Shown here: positions 42,560 to 51,613 of the stretch, piece by piece
Position numbering within the stretch: position 1 is the stretch's first letter
Layout of the letters: every line of letters begins with the position of its first letter
Assembly: GCF_030848945.1 (NCBI RefSeq)
Contig: NZ_JANHAX010000003.1
Coordinates: 434,001-498,000, forward strand
Source of the DNA: Marimonas arenosa
GTDB lineage: Bacteria > Pseudomonadota > Alphaproteobacteria > Rhodobacterales > Rhodobacteraceae
Reading direction: 5' to 3'
Length of the DNA: 64,000 nt
The notes under the pieces: generated by a model
The model's database searches: none
Told to the model about the DNA's origin: nothing
Seen by the model: only the letters and a program-made list of their open reading frames with translations
Translations under genes and position numbers: made by a program

Positions 42560-42892
42560 TTGACCTCTGACATCCGCGCTCGCGCCGATGTGGAGGCGGA
42601 AGGCGATGTTGCCCTCTCGGGCGCGATAGACCGGACGTACACTTATCAGGACGAACTCGGAAATCCGAATCTCATCGGGCCGCCCTACTTTTCGATCTTC
42701 GATCTCGACGGCGATCTCGGCGCTGGTGTGAACGAGTTCTTCGATCCGATCACGCAGGCAATCGAAGAGGCCGATACCGACGGAGATGGAGATTTTTCGG
42801 AAGCGGAGTTGGCGGAGGTGTCGCGCCGCTATGAGGACAGCCAAGGGGTATTGAGACTTCTTCGCGAGGAGTATGCGCTGAAGTTGGAATAG
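42560..42892 (+). pseudogene. EF-hand secreted protein, C-terminal part after in-frame stop
   Basis: Same frame as the preceding open frame, directly behind its TAA. It encodes FSIFDLDGDLGAGVNEFFDP and a canonical EF-hand ADTDGDGDFSEAEL. Its end (EEYALKLE) mirrors the end of the first half (ARFELKLQ), suggesting an internal duplication. No ribosome site precedes the TTG at 42560, so independent translation is unlikely. Readthrough or recoding is not excluded. Confidence 0.6.
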
Positions 42893-43172
42893 CCACGAGG
42901 GTTCTGGCCTTGACTTGGTTGTCATCGGGAGAGCCCCGAATGAACGCTTCGGCCCGCGTCTTGATTGTTGAAGCCTACCGCAGCGAACGGGCGGTTTGAG
43001 AATCGCTCCTCAGCGTGGCTTTCAATGACCGGTTCGATGAAATCCGCCGCGCAGCCGAATCCTCAACGCTGCGGGCGCGAACGTCATTTTGAACTTTTTG
43101 CACGTGCATCCGCTGCTCGCGCGCGGGTCCACTCAGTCTCGCAAAGCGGGCCTTGGATTGAGGTCGATCAGG
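42893..43172. other. Gap, nothing certain
   Basis: 280 bp between the EF-hand gene and acpS. The one longer open frame has no ribosome site or recognisable protein features. The junction of the inserted lower-G+C region with the acpS end probably lies here. Confidence 0.35.
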
Positions 43173-43616
43173 TCAGTGCTGAGCGCGCGGGCGGCGCGTA
43201 CCGGGCGGGGCAGTTTCCTCGACCGGCCGCGCCTCGATCAGCACGAAGGCCTGCGCCCACGGGTGATCGTCGGTCAGCGTGACGTGAATGATGGCCTCGT
43301 GGCCCGGTGGCGTCATTTCATCCAGCCGGTCCTTGGCCCATCCCGTGACATGCATCACTGGCTGGCCGGTATGCAGGTTGGAAACCGCCATGTCCTTCCA
43401 GGAAATCCCCATCCTGAGGCCGGTGCCCAGCGCCTTGGAGCAGGCTTCCTTGGCGGCCCAGCGCTTGGCGTAGGTTCCAGGCGTGTCGTGGCGTCGTTCT
43501 GCCTTGCGCTGTTCCACGTCCGTGAAGACGCGGTTGCGGAAACGGTCGCCGAAACGTTCGAGCGTGCGCGAAATGCGGTCGATATTGGCCAGGTCGGTGC
43601 CGATGCCCAGGATCAT
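43173..43616 (-). CDS. acpS: Holo-[acyl-carrier-protein] synthase
   Basis: 147-aa 4'-phosphopantetheinyl transferase activating acyl carrier protein. The metal/CoA motif [20 protein letters not shown] (Asp at residue 8) and [20 protein letters not shown] (Glu in K-E-A) are present, as is [19 protein letters not shown] near the C-terminus. The ATG overlaps the stop of the upstream secreted-protein gene (ATGA). The C-terminal 20 residues ([14 protein letters not shown]) are longer than usual. Confidence 0.95.
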   Translation of the reverse strand: MILGIGTDLANIDRISRTLERFGDRFRNRVFTDVEQRKAERRHDTPGTYAKRWAAKEACSKALGTGLRMGISWKDMAVSNLHTGQPVMHVTGWAKDRLDEMTPPGHEAIIHVTLTDDHPWAQAFVLIEARPVEETAPPGTRRPRAQH

Positions 43617-44104
43617 TGCAGCGCCGCCCTGATCTGACCGGTGGCCTGGTTGAGCGTGAAGCGAAGCCCAACCGAGTCGAACAGGCCGGTGTCGGGTACG
43701 TAACGGCCAACCGTCATGGTGAAGATGAGGCCGATGGCTGGATCGTAGGTGGCATCGAGAGTCGAAAAATCGGCTCCGGAAAACCCGATCCCGCCGCCCA
43801 TGCCGATCGTGCGGCACTGGCGATCGCCCAGTTCGTTCAGCGGTAGGGAGAGGACCAGTACATGAAACGACCCCGCGGCGGGCTCGATCGTGTCGAGCAA
43901 GGCCAAACGGGTCTTGCCATTGGAAAAGGTGCGGGTGTTGTCCTCCCATGGCTCCACGATGTTGCCGGCGGAAGCCTCCCAGTCACAGGGGCTGACCTCT
44001 TGCGCGGCGGCAGGCAGGGGAAGGGCGAAGGCCAGTAGTGCGGGCAGAAGTTTCCGTAAAGGGCAGCAGGGTATCACCAAGGAAGTCACTCCACCGACGG
44101 TCAT
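43613..44104 (-). CDS. Hypothetical exported protein between pdxJ and acpS
   Basis: 163-aa protein with an N-terminal hydrophobic signal ([20 protein letters not shown]) and a beta-rich mature part with two Cys ([10 protein letters not shown] and [17 protein letters not shown]). Translationally coupled on both sides by ATGA junctions to pdxJ and acpS. Family unknown. Its constant-looking place in the operon suggests co-expression rather than a shared pathway. Confidence 0.75.
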   Translation of the reverse strand: MTVGGVTSLVIPCCPLRKLLPALLAFALPLPAAAQEVSPCDWEASAGNIVEPWEDNTRTFSNGKTRLALLDTIEPAAGSFHVLVLSLPLNELGDRQCRTIGMGGGIGFSGADFSTLDATYDPAIGLIFTMTVGRYVPDTGLFDSVGLRFTLNQATGQIRAALQ

Positions 44105-44850
44105 CCACGCGCCTCGTCCATCAGGCGGCGCATTTCGGCAATAGCGACGGGCAGGCCGGAAAAGATCGCCTCGGCGATCAGGAAATGCCCGATATTGAGC
44201 TCCATCACTTCCGGAAAGGCGGCGATGGGTTTCACCGTTTCGTAAGTGAGTCCGTGGCCCGCATGAACCTCGAGGCCGAGGGAATGAGCGTGGGCCGACA
44301 TCTCGCGCAGACGTTCTAGTTCAGCGTCGCGCTCGGCGAAATTGCCGTCGTAGTGGAAATCACAATACGCCCCAGTATGAAGCTCGACGACCTGGGCGCC
44401 GATCCGGGCGGCGGCCTCGACCTGCGCCTTGTCGGCCGCGATGAAAAGCGACACACGGCAGCCGGCCTCACGCAGCGGCGCAATGTAATGCGCCAGGCGG
44501 TTTTCTTCGCGCGCCACTTCCAGCCCGCCTTCGGTGGTACGTTCCTCGCGCTTTTCCGGCACGATGCAGACGGCGTGCGGGACGTGGCGCAGGGCGATCT
44601 TCTGCATTTCTTCGGTCGCGGCCATCTCGAAGTTCAGCGGCACGGTGAGCGCGTCCATCAGCGCCTCGATATCGTCGTCGCGGACGTGGCGGCGGTCTTC
44701 GCGCAAGTGCGCGGTGATGCCATCAGCGCCTGCCTCTTCAGCCAGAAGCGCGGCGCGCAGCGGTTCGGGGTAACTGCTTCCGCGCGCATTGCGGACGGTG
44801 GCGACGTGGTCGATATTCACGCCGAGGCGGAGTTTGCCGAGAGGCTGCAT
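44101..44850 (-). CDS. pdxJ: Pyridoxine 5'-phosphate synthase
   Basis: 249-aa TIM-barrel enzyme joining 1-deoxy-xylulose 5-phosphate and 3-amino-1-hydroxyacetone 1-phosphate. Motifs: LRLGVNIDHVATVRNARGSS at the N-terminus, GITAHLREDRRHVRDDDIEA, CIVPEKREERTTEGGLEV and EVHAGHGLTYETVKPIAAF. The final ELNIGHFLIAEAIFSGL closes the barrel. Full family length. Confidence 0.97.
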   Translation of the reverse strand: MQPLGKLRLGVNIDHVATVRNARGSSYPEPLRAALLAEEAGADGITAHLREDRRHVRDDDIEALMDALTVPLNFEMAATEEMQKIALRHVPHAVCIVPEKREERTTEGGLEVAREENRLAHYIAPLREAGCRVSLFIAADKAQVEAAARIGAQVVELHTGAYCDFHYDGNFAERDAELERLREMSAHAHSLGLEVHAGHGLTYETVKPIAAFPEVMELNIGHFLIAEAIFSGLPVAIAEMRRLMDEARG

Positions 44851-44955
44851 GCACCGTGATTCCCTTGTTGTTCGGACCGAACCTAGACGCTTTGCAAAAG
44901 CGCCGTAAGGGCCAATGGCTGAACCGGAGGTCAGGCCAATCCTGCTGGGGTGTGG

Positions 44956-45618
44956 TCATTTGCCGGCGGCGCGATCCTTGGCCTTGGCGGCGGCGCGCTT
45001 GGCCTTGATCGTGTCAAGCTTGGCGCGGATGCGGCCCTTGCGGCGATGCTGGTAGGCCTGAATCAGCGGCACCGCGAGATAGTAGGAGACTGTTGCGGCG
45101 ATAATGCCGGGGATGAGTCCGCCGATGAGGTAGGGAAAGAACACCTCGTCATAGAAGACCGAGAGACCCTCCCAGTCGGGCTGCCCGCCGGAAAAGGTGG
45201 TGGTGATGTTGTGCCACAGGTCGCTGCCGGCGTCGGCGAATTTGCTGCCGAGCGAGCGTTCGACATGTTCGGGATCGAACTCGGTGCCCAGTAGCCAGTG
45301 ACCGGTTTTGAGGCAAATGATCCCGATCGGCAGATAGGTCAGCGGATTGCCGAAGAAGGTCGCAAGAAGCGCGGCGATAATATTGCCTTGCATGACAAAG
45401 GCGAGGATCGCGGCGATGACGAAATGCAGGCCGTAGAACGGCGTAAAGGTAGTGAAGACCCCGGCCCAGATGCCGCGCGAGATCTTGTGTGGCGGATCGG
45501 GCAGGCGGTGCAGTCGGTGACGAACATACTGGGCGGCGCGCAGCCAGCCGCCGCGTGGATAGAACAGCTCGACCACAATCTTCCAGATGGGCCGTTTGTC
45601 GCGTCGCTTGAAGACCAA
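44956..45618 (-). CDS. DUF2062 family membrane protein
   Basis: 220-aa conserved inner-membrane protein. DUF2062 features: PHKISRGIWAGVFTTFTPFY and GLHFVIAAILAFVMQGNIIA, FFGNPLTYLPIGIICLKTGH and YLIGGLIPGIIAATVSYYL. The C-terminus is very Lys/Ala-rich (KAKRAAAKAKDRAAGK). Function unknown. It lies between relA/spoT and pdxJ on the same strand. Confidence 0.9.
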   Translation of the reverse strand: MVFKRRDKRPIWKIVVELFYPRGGWLRAAQYVRHRLHRLPDPPHKISRGIWAGVFTTFTPFYGLHFVIAAILAFVMQGNIIAALLATFFGNPLTYLPIGIICLKTGHWLLGTEFDPEHVERSLGSKFADAGSDLWHNITTTFSGGQPDWEGLSVFYDEVFFPYLIGGLIPGIIAATVSYYLAVPLIQAYQHRRKGRIRAKLDTIKAKRAAAKAKDRAAGK

Positions 45619-45680
45619 TGGTCTTCCCCCCAGAAATTGCCGCCCGGTCAGACCCGTCTGCCGGACTTGAAAGTTTTCTC

Positions 45681-47852
45681 TCAGCCCCGGTCGATGTCGC
45701 CCTGACGCCGCCCGTTGTCACCGGTCATGCGCTGCCCGGCGCGGGCAGGATCGCGGTGGCGCCTGATTTCGGCGATGTCACTTTCTGCTTCGAGAACCGA
45801 TGCCAGCCGATGCAGGTGCGTTGCGTCTCTCAGATCGACATCTATCAACAGTCTGTAAAAGTCTGGTTTCCTGTCGAGAAATTCAAGATCTGAAATATTG
45901 GCCTTTTGCTCTCCGATCAACGTGCACACTCGTCCAAGAACGCCGGCGTCGTTCCCTATCGTGAGATCGAGCGTGACCGTGTAGATCGGCCCGTGCTGGC
46001 CAGGTTGCCAGTGCAGGTCGAGCCAGCGTTCAGGCTGGTCTTCGTAGTTCGACAGGTTCTCGCAGTCGATGGCATGGATGACCACGCCTTGCCCGCGATA
46101 GGTGATGCCGACGATGCGTTCGCCCGGCAGCGGTTGGCAGCAGAGTGCACGATGCATCGACTGATCGGCCGAGAGCCCGATCACGGCGCGTTCCGAGCTG
46201 ACCTCGGTATGGTCTTCGCCCGAAAGGTCGGGATAGAGCGCCTCGATCACCCGCTGGGTGGTCAGTTCGGCGCTGCCAAGCCTAGCCAGCAATTCGTTGC
46301 GGTCGGTGAGGCGCAGCTTGCTGGCCGCGGTGTCGAGGGCCTTGTCAGTGGCGCGTTTTCCGACATGCTCGAAGGCGGCGCGCGCGAGTTCGCGCCCAAG
46401 CTTGATGAAACGGTCGCGATCGACCTCGCGCAGGGCACGGCGGATCGCGGTTCTGGCCTTGCCAGTGGTCGCGATGTCGAGCCATGTCGCCTGCGGTGTC
46501 TGGCCCTCGGCCGTGATTACCTCGACCGACTGACCGTTTTTGACCCGGGTCCAGAGCGGCACGCGCATGCCGTCGATCTTGGCGCCGACACAGGCATCGC
46601 CGATGCGGGTGTGAATGGCGTAGGCGAAGTCGATCGGTGTGGCGCCACGCGGCAGCTTGACCACATCGCCCTTTGGCGTGAAGCAGAACACCTGGTCGGC
46701 ATACATTTCGAGTTTCACCGCCTCGAGGAAATCTTCGTGGTCCTCGTCGTCCCGGAAGCGCTCGGTGAGACCGGCAACCCAGGCGGCAGGATCGACGGCA
46801 AACGGGTTCTCGGAAGGCACGCCGTCGCGATAGGACCAGTGCGCGGCGACGCCGCTCTCGGCCACGTCGTGCATCTGGAAGGTGCGGATCTGGACCTCGA
46901 CCCGGCGACCGTTGCGACCGGAAACGGTGGTGTGGATGCTGCGGTAACCGTTCGATTTGGGCTGCGAGATGTAGTCCTTGAACCGCCCTGGCACGGCGCG
47001 CCAGCGGCGGTGGATCACGCCCAGCGTGGCATAGCAGTCTTCCTCGGTCTCGGTCAGGATGCGGAAACCGTAGATGTCGCTGAGGCGTGAGAAAGAGAGT
47101 TCCTTCTCCTGCATCTTGCGCCAGATCGAATAGGGTTTCTTGGCGCGGCCCAGTACGATGGCGTTGATGCCGGCCTTCTTGAGCTCGGACTTCATGTCGC
47201 CGGTAATGTGTTCAACGACATCGCCGGTTTCCTTCTGAAGCGTCAGGAACCGCCGCATGATCGAGTTGCGGCCCTCGGGATTGAGAACCTTGAAGGCGAG
47301 GTCCTCGAGTTCCTCGCGCATCCACTGCATACCCATGCGGCCCGCGAGGGGTGCGTAGATATCCATCGTCTCCCGGCTTTTCTGCACCTGCTTGTCAGGG
47401 CGCATTGCCTTGATGGTGCGCATGTTGTGCAGCCGGTCGGCCAGTTTCACCAGGATCACGCGCAGATCGCGAGACATCGCGATGAAAAGCTTGCGGAAGT
47501 TCTCGGCCTGTTTGGTTTCGGACGAGGTGAGCTGGAGATTGGTCAGCTTGGTAACGCCATCGACCAGATCCGCGATCTCGCGGCCGAAGCGTTTCTCTAC
47601 CTCGGAATAGGACGCCCCTGTGTCTTCGATCGTATCGTGCAACAACGCGGTGATGATGGTGGCGTCGTCCAGCCGCTGGCTGGCAAGGATCATCGCCACC
47701 TCCACCGGATGGCTGAAATAGGGTTCGCCGGAATGGCGGTATTGCCCGTCATGCGCAGCCATACCGAAGGCATAGGCCTCGCGTAACTTGGCTTCGTTTG
47801 TCTTGGGGTTGTAGGCGCGGACCTTGGCGATCAGGTCATCGACGGGAATCAT
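45681..47852 (-). CDS. Bifunctional (p)ppGpp synthetase/hydrolase
   Basis: 723-aa RelA/SpoT homolog controlling the stringent response. The N-terminal HD hydrolase domain has HSGEPYFSHPVEVAMILASQ and ALLHDTIEDTGASYSEVEKR. The synthetase domain has REELEDLAFKVLNPEGR and SDIYGFRILTETEEDCYATL. A TGS domain (FCFTPKGDVVKLPRGATPID) and a C-terminal ACT domain (VTLDLTIGNDAGVLGRVCTL) follow. The intact HD motif argues for hydrolase activity. Downstream of rpoZ, as usual. Confidence 0.96.
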   Translation of the reverse strand: MIPVDDLIAKVRAYNPKTNEAKLREAYAFGMAAHDGQYRHSGEPYFSHPVEVAMILASQRLDDATIITALLHDTIEDTGASYSEVEKRFGREIADLVDGVTKLTNLQLTSSETKQAENFRKLFIAMSRDLRVILVKLADRLHNMRTIKAMRPDKQVQKSRETMDIYAPLAGRMGMQWMREELEDLAFKVLNPEGRNSIMRRFLTLQKETGDVVEHITGDMKSELKKAGINAIVLGRAKKPYSIWRKMQEKELSFSRLSDIYGFRILTETEEDCYATLGVIHRRWRAVPGRFKDYISQPKSNGYRSIHTTVSGRNGRRVEVQIRTFQMHDVAESGVAAHWSYRDGVPSENPFAVDPAAWVAGLTERFRDDEDHEDFLEAVKLEMYADQVFCFTPKGDVVKLPRGATPIDFAYAIHTRIGDACVGAKIDGMRVPLWTRVKNGQSVEVITAEGQTPQATWLDIATTGKARTAIRRALREVDRDRFIKLGRELARAAFEHVGKRATDKALDTAASKLRLTDRNELLARLGSAELTTQRVIEALYPDLSGEDHTEVSSERAVIGLSADQSMHRALCCQPLPGERIVGITYRGQGVVIHAIDCENLSNYEDQPERWLDLHWQPGQHGPIYTVTLDLTIGNDAGVLGRVCTLIGEQKANISDLEFLDRKPDFYRLLIDVDLRDATHLHRLASVLEAESDIAEIRRHRDPARAGQRMTGDNGRRQGDIDRG

Positions 47853-47883
47853 CCGCTCCGCACCTTGTCCCTCGGGCCGGGGG

Positions 47884-48237
47884 TCAGCCCTGACCCTGTG
47901 CTTCCATCAGCGCGCGGAGGAGCTGCTCTTCCGAGACGTCGTCCTCGTCTGGTTTGTCCTGTTCGGCTCCCATCAGCAGCGCCATGGCGTCATCCTCGGG
48001 CTCGTCCACCTCGATCTGGGTCTGATGCGATTCGATCAGGCGTTCGCGCAAGTCGTCGGCCGACTGGGTTTCGTCGGCGATCTCGCGCAGGGCGACAACC
48101 GGGTTCTTGTCGTTGTCACGGTCCACCGTGATCGGCGCGCCAGCGGAAATTTCGCGAGCGCGATGGGCGGCAAGCATCACCAGCTCGAAACGGTTGGGAA
48201 CCTTGTCGACGCAGTCTTCAACGGTCACACGGGCCAT
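47884..48237 (-). CDS. rpoZ: DNA-directed RNA polymerase subunit omega
   Basis: 117-aa omega subunit. It begins [20 protein letters not shown] and continues with [13 protein letters not shown], the conserved core, then a variable acidic/Gln-rich tail ([20 protein letters not shown]). An AGGAG ribosome site precedes the ATG. A near-consensus promoter lies 33 bp upstream; relA/spoT follows. Confidence 0.96.
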   Translation of the reverse strand: MARVTVEDCVDKVPNRFELVMLAAHRAREISAGAPITVDRDNDKNPVVALREIADETQSADDLRERLIESHQTQIEVDEPEDDAMALLMGAEQDKPDEDDVSEEQLLRALMEAQGQG

Positions 48238-48269
48238 GGGACACTCCTGATCAGGGCTTCAGAACGCGC

Positions 48270-48298
48270 TTATTATGCTGCCTTGCGGCGAATTACAA
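48270..48298 (-). promoter_or_regulatory. Promoter of rpoZ
   Basis: On the minus strand TTGTAA (48298-48293) is separated by exactly 17 bp from TAATAA (48275-48270), 32 bp before the rpoZ start codon. Close to the sigma-70 consensus. Confidence 0.65.
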
Positions 48299-48523
48299 GG
48301 GGAATGCGTCGATTTCAGGCGTGGAAAAGCGCCAAACCAATCCTGCGCCGCAGCACCGGTTTTCCGGCCCAAGCACAGTCGAGACCGGGCTTGCCTTTGC
48401 CCCTGTCTGAGACGGTGTCGACCGGGTCGATCCGATTGCCTGGCCGGCGATGAAGTTCAGGATCAGCGGGGTCCCATGATCTCTTGGCAAAGGCAGTGAC
48501 ATCGCGCGGCGCTGAGTTGAACT

Positions 48524-49093
48524 TCAGCCCGGCAGTGGGGTGACACCCGCCAGATCCTCTGGCGGCAGGCGGTCGCGCATCCCGGTCACGGTCAAACCGA
48601 GCACGGGGTGGCGCCAGTCCGGGGCGATCTCGGCCAGCGGCACCAACACGAAGGCGCGGTCCTGGAGCCGGGGGTGGGGCAGGATCAACAGTTTGGGCGC
48701 CTCGAGGGTCTGGCGGTCGGGCGTCAGGTCATGCCAGTGGCGCCAGGTCTCGGTGTCCGGCAGCACCGCGTCACCCAGCGCCAGGAGGTCGAGATCGAGA
48801 CTCCGTGCGCCCCAGCGGATGTCGCGGCGACGGCCGTGTTCGGCCTCGACGCGATGCAGGAGGGCGAGAAGGGCCGCGGGTTCGAGACTGCAATCGAAGG
48901 CCGCGGCGGCGTTGACGAAGTCAGGCCCAGACCCCTGTGGGAAGGCCGGCGTGCGGAACAGGCGGCTGGCGGCGCGAAGGCACAGACCCTGGGACGCCGC
49001 CAACCCTGCCAGCGCGGCGCGCACAGTTTCAACAGGGTCACCGGCGGGCGATGGCCGGTTTGCGCCGAACGCAATCAGTGCAACTTGATCCAA
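48524..49093 (-). CDS. folK: 2-amino-4-hydroxy-6-hydroxymethyldihydropteridine pyrophosphokinase
   Basis: 189-aa HPPK of folate synthesis. MDQVALIAFGANRPSPAGDP is the family N-terminus with the N-R-pattern, SRLFRTPAFPQGSGPDFVNA and EHGRRRDIRWGARSLDLDLL contain the ATP/Mg-binding Asp pair, and LPHPRLQDRAFVLVPLAEIA is conserved. It uses a TTG start at 49093. Divergent from the NYN gene. The 230 bp between its stop and the rpoZ promoter hold no recognised feature. Confidence 0.94.
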   Translation of the reverse strand: MDQVALIAFGANRPSPAGDPVETVRAALAGLAASQGLCLRAASRLFRTPAFPQGSGPDFVNAAAAFDCSLEPAALLALLHRVEAEHGRRRDIRWGARSLDLDLLALGDAVLPDTETWRHWHDLTPDRQTLEAPKLLILPHPRLQDRAFVLVPLAEIAPDWRHPVLGLTVTGMRDRLPPEDLAGVTPLPG

Positions 49094-49229
49094 TTTGACG
49101 CACTCCCTATCTTATTGCGCGTGTTCTATAGCCTTGAAACACGCAAAAAATTTGAATAATCGTCGCAGACCGCTCGGCCGATCATTACACACTCACGGAA
49201 AAGGCCGGGCCAGATCGGAAGGAAATTTT

Positions 49230-49808
49230 ATGTTTTACAAAGACGAACGGCTTGCGCTGTTCATCGATGGCTCGAACCTGTATGCGGCAGCCAAGGCATT
49301 GGGTTTCGACATCGACTACAAGCTTCTGCGCCACGAATTCATGCGCCGCGGCAAGCTGTTGCGTGCTTTCTACTACACGGCGCTTTTGGAGAACGACGAT
49401 TATTCGCCGATCCGCCCGCTGGTCGACTGGTTGCACTATAATGGCTTTTCGATGGTGACCAAGCCGGCCAAGGAATACACTGACAGCCAGGGGCGCCGTA
49501 AGGTGAAAGGCAACATGGACATCGAGCTGACCGTCGATGCCATGGAGCTTGCCCCGCGGGTTGACCATATTGTGTTGTTCTCGGGCGATGGCGATTTCCG
49601 CCCGCTGGTGGAAAGCCTGCAGCGCCAGGGCGTGCGGGTTTCGGTGGTTTCGACCATCCGCAGCCAGCCGCCGATGATTGCTGACGAACTCCGCCGCCAA
49701 GCCGACAATTTCATCGAACTCGACGAGCTGAAAGAAGTGATCGGCCGTCCCCCGCGCGAGCCCCAGCCGGATCGCGACCGCGAGGTGGCGATGGCCGGTG
49801 ACCGCTGA
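49230..49808 (+). CDS. NYN-domain (LabA/DUF88) putative RNase
   Basis: 192-aa PIN-like NYN protein. The acidic residues for metal binding are in LALFIDGSNLYAAAKALGFD, KGNMDIELTVDAMELAPRVD and IVLFSGDGDFRPLVESLQRQ. LabA-type proteins are thought to cleave RNA. The ATG at 49230 follows GGAAGGAAATTTT; upstream the frame is arbitrary. A clear terminator lies 27 bp after its stop, so it is monocistronic. Confidence 0.92.
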   Translation: MFYKDERLALFIDGSNLYAAAKALGFDIDYKLLRHEFMRRGKLLRAFYYTALLENDDYSPIRPLVDWLHYNGFSMVTKPAKEYTDSQGRRKVKGNMDIELTVDAMELAPRVDHIVLFSGDGDFRPLVESLQRQGVRVSVVSTIRSQPPMIADELRRQADNFIELDELKEVIGRPPREPQPDRDREVAMAGDR

Positions 49809-49834
49809 GGCGCGACCGGGACCGGAACACCGAG

Positions 49835-49870
49835 AAAGGCCGGGTATGCCATGCGCAGCCCGGCCTTTTT
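49835..49870 (+). terminator. Rho-independent terminator of the NYN gene
   Basis: Perfect 10-bp stem AAAGGCCGGG/CCCGGCCTTT (49835-49844, 49859-49868) followed by a short T-run (TTTTT in total at 49866-49870). Confidence 0.85.
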
Positions 49871-50029
49871 CGTTCTGGCGAGAATCGGTTGACCCGAGAT
49901 GTTGCGGCCCGGCGTCGACGGCAACGCAGTCCGGCTTGGCCAGGGCCGCGGTTTGTGCCCATGCCCGATTTGTGACTTCTCGCTTCGACCTGCTTTGAAC
50001 CACGCGGGCAGGCGTGACGATACGGTTGA

Positions 50030-50509
50030 TCATTGCGCCGCGTTGATCTGGTTGTGCCGGTTTATGACGCCAGCTGGCCAGGTGGACTTGATGTAGGCCA
50101 GCACGGCGAGGATATCGTCGTCTGTAAGAACGTCGCCGAAACCCATCATGCGTGATTGGTAGTCGCCGCCGACCAAGGCTGCGGTGCCGTGCTTTGTGAT
50201 CAGGAAAAGCTGCTCGTCGGGATGGTGCCAGGTGTGACCGGTCGCGTCATGCGGCGGGGCTGGCAGATAACCATCTTCATCGCGTACCCGCCAGTCGGGC
50301 TCGCCTTCGAGATCAGTCCCGTGGCAGGCGGCGCAGTATTCGGCATAAAGCTGTTCGCCTAGGGCGACAGCCTGGGGATCGGTATAAGGAAACAGCCCCA
50401 ACCCGGCCGCCGGGGCGGAGACAGGCCGGAACAACCAGAGTGCGGCCGCAGCGGCGAGAGCGGCCAGGAAGAAAAGAGCGGTTTTCGTCTGGGTCACTAT
50501 TTGTCCCAT
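50030..50509 (-). CDS. Cytochrome c family protein
   Basis: 159-aa membrane-anchored c-type cytochrome. One N-terminal hydrophobic segment (ALFFLAALAAAAALWLFRPV) is followed by a class I haem motif CAACH at about residue 60 (YAEYCAACHGTDLEGEPDWR) and a likely axial Met in QSRMMGFGDVLTDDDILAVL. A small electron carrier, periplasmic side. Divergent from ispH; partner oxidase or reductase not visible in the window. Confidence 0.92.
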   Translation of the reverse strand: MGQIVTQTKTALFFLAALAAAAALWLFRPVSAPAAGLGLFPYTDPQAVALGEQLYAEYCAACHGTDLEGEPDWRVRDEDGYLPAPPHDATGHTWHHPDEQLFLITKHGTAALVGGDYQSRMMGFGDVLTDDDILAVLAYIKSTWPAGVINRHNQINAAQ

Positions 50510-50656
50510 ATGCTGTCAGGTTTGTCCTGATCGAGAAGGTCTCCAGTGTAGGAAGGTCAAGTAACCTGTCCGTGAGACCTTGATTTACGATCACGGTTTT
50601 TGGCCGGTGGCTCTGGACCTGTCGGCCCGGGTGGCATAGCTCAGGGAAAGGAGAGT

Positions 50657-51613
50657 ATGCCAATGACCCAGCCCCCCCTGACCCTTTTCCTCGCCGCGCC
50701 ACGCGGGTTTTGCGCGGGAGTGGACAGGGCAATCAAGATCGTCGAGATGGCGATCGAGAAATGGGGGGCGCCGGTCTATGTCCGCCACGAAATCGTGCAC
50801 AACAAGTACGTGGTGGATGATCTTCGGGACAAGGGCGCGGTGTTCGTTGAGAAGCTTTCGGATTGCCCCGACGACCGGCCGGTGATCTTTTCCGCCCACG
50901 GCGTGCCGAAATCCGTCCCCGCGGAGGCGGCGCGGCGGCAGATGGTCTTTGTCGATGCCACCTGCCCGCTGGTTAGCAAGGTGCATATCGAGGCCGAGCG
51001 CCACGCTGCGGCGGGGTTGCAGATCATCATGATCGGCCATGCCGGGCACCCCGAAACCATCGGCACGATGGGCCAGCTGCCAACGGGCGAGGTCCTGCTG
51101 GTCGAGACGGCCGAGGACGTGGCCCGGGTCGCAGTGCGCGATCCCGAGAAGCTGGCCTTCGTCACCCAGACGACGCTGAGCGTGGACGACACGATCGATA
51201 TCGTTGCAGCCCTCCAGGCCCGCTTTCCTGCGATCCGGGGGCCGCACAAGGAGGACATCTGCTATGCCACAACCAACCGGCAGGAGGCGGTGAAGGCGAT
51301 TGCCAGCAAGGCCGATGCCATCTTCGTGGTCGGCGCGCCGAATTCGTCGAACTCGCGGCGGTTGGTCGAGGTGGCGGCGCGGGCGGGCTGCGACAAGGCC
51401 TGGCTGGTGCAGCGGGCGACCGAGATCGACTGGGACGGGCTGGGACAGGTGCGTTCGGTCGGCATTACCGCCGGGGCGTCGGCGCCAGAGTTGCTGGTGG
51501 ATGAGGTGATCGATGCCCTGAAAGCGCGGTTCGACGTGACCATCGAGGAAGTCGAAACCGCCAAGGAGGCGGTCGAGTTCAAGGTGCCGCGGGTTTTACG
51601 GGAACCGGTCTGA
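50657..51613 (+). CDS. ispH: 4-hydroxy-3-methylbut-2-enyl diphosphate reductase
   Basis: 318-aa IspH/LytB, last step of the MEP isoprenoid pathway, with a 4Fe-4S cluster. The three Cys ligands appear in [30 protein letters not shown] and [29 protein letters not shown] contains the substrate-binding S-x-N. The ATG at 50657 follows GGAAAGGAG. The GST-like gene starts within its stop (TGATG). Confidence 0.97.
   Translation: MPMTQPPLTLFLAAPRGFCAGVDRAIKIVEMAIEKWGAPVYVRHEIVHNKYVVDDLRDKGAVFVEKLSDCPDDRPVIFSAHGVPKSVPAEAARRQMVFVDATCPLVSKVHIEAERHAAAGLQIIMIGHAGHPETIGTMGQLPTGEVLLVETAEDVARVAVRDPEKLAFVTQTTLSVDDTIDIVAALQARFPAIRGPHKEDICYATTNRQEAVKAIASKADAIFVVGAPNSSNSRRLVEVAARAGCDKAWLVQRATEIDWDGLGQVRSVGITAGASAPELLVDEVIDALKARFDVTIEEVETAKEAVEFKVPRVLREPV

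Noticed and set aside
42965-43282. 105-codon open frame before acpS
   Set aside because: No ribosome site, Arg/Ser-rich, overlaps the acpS 3' end in antisense.
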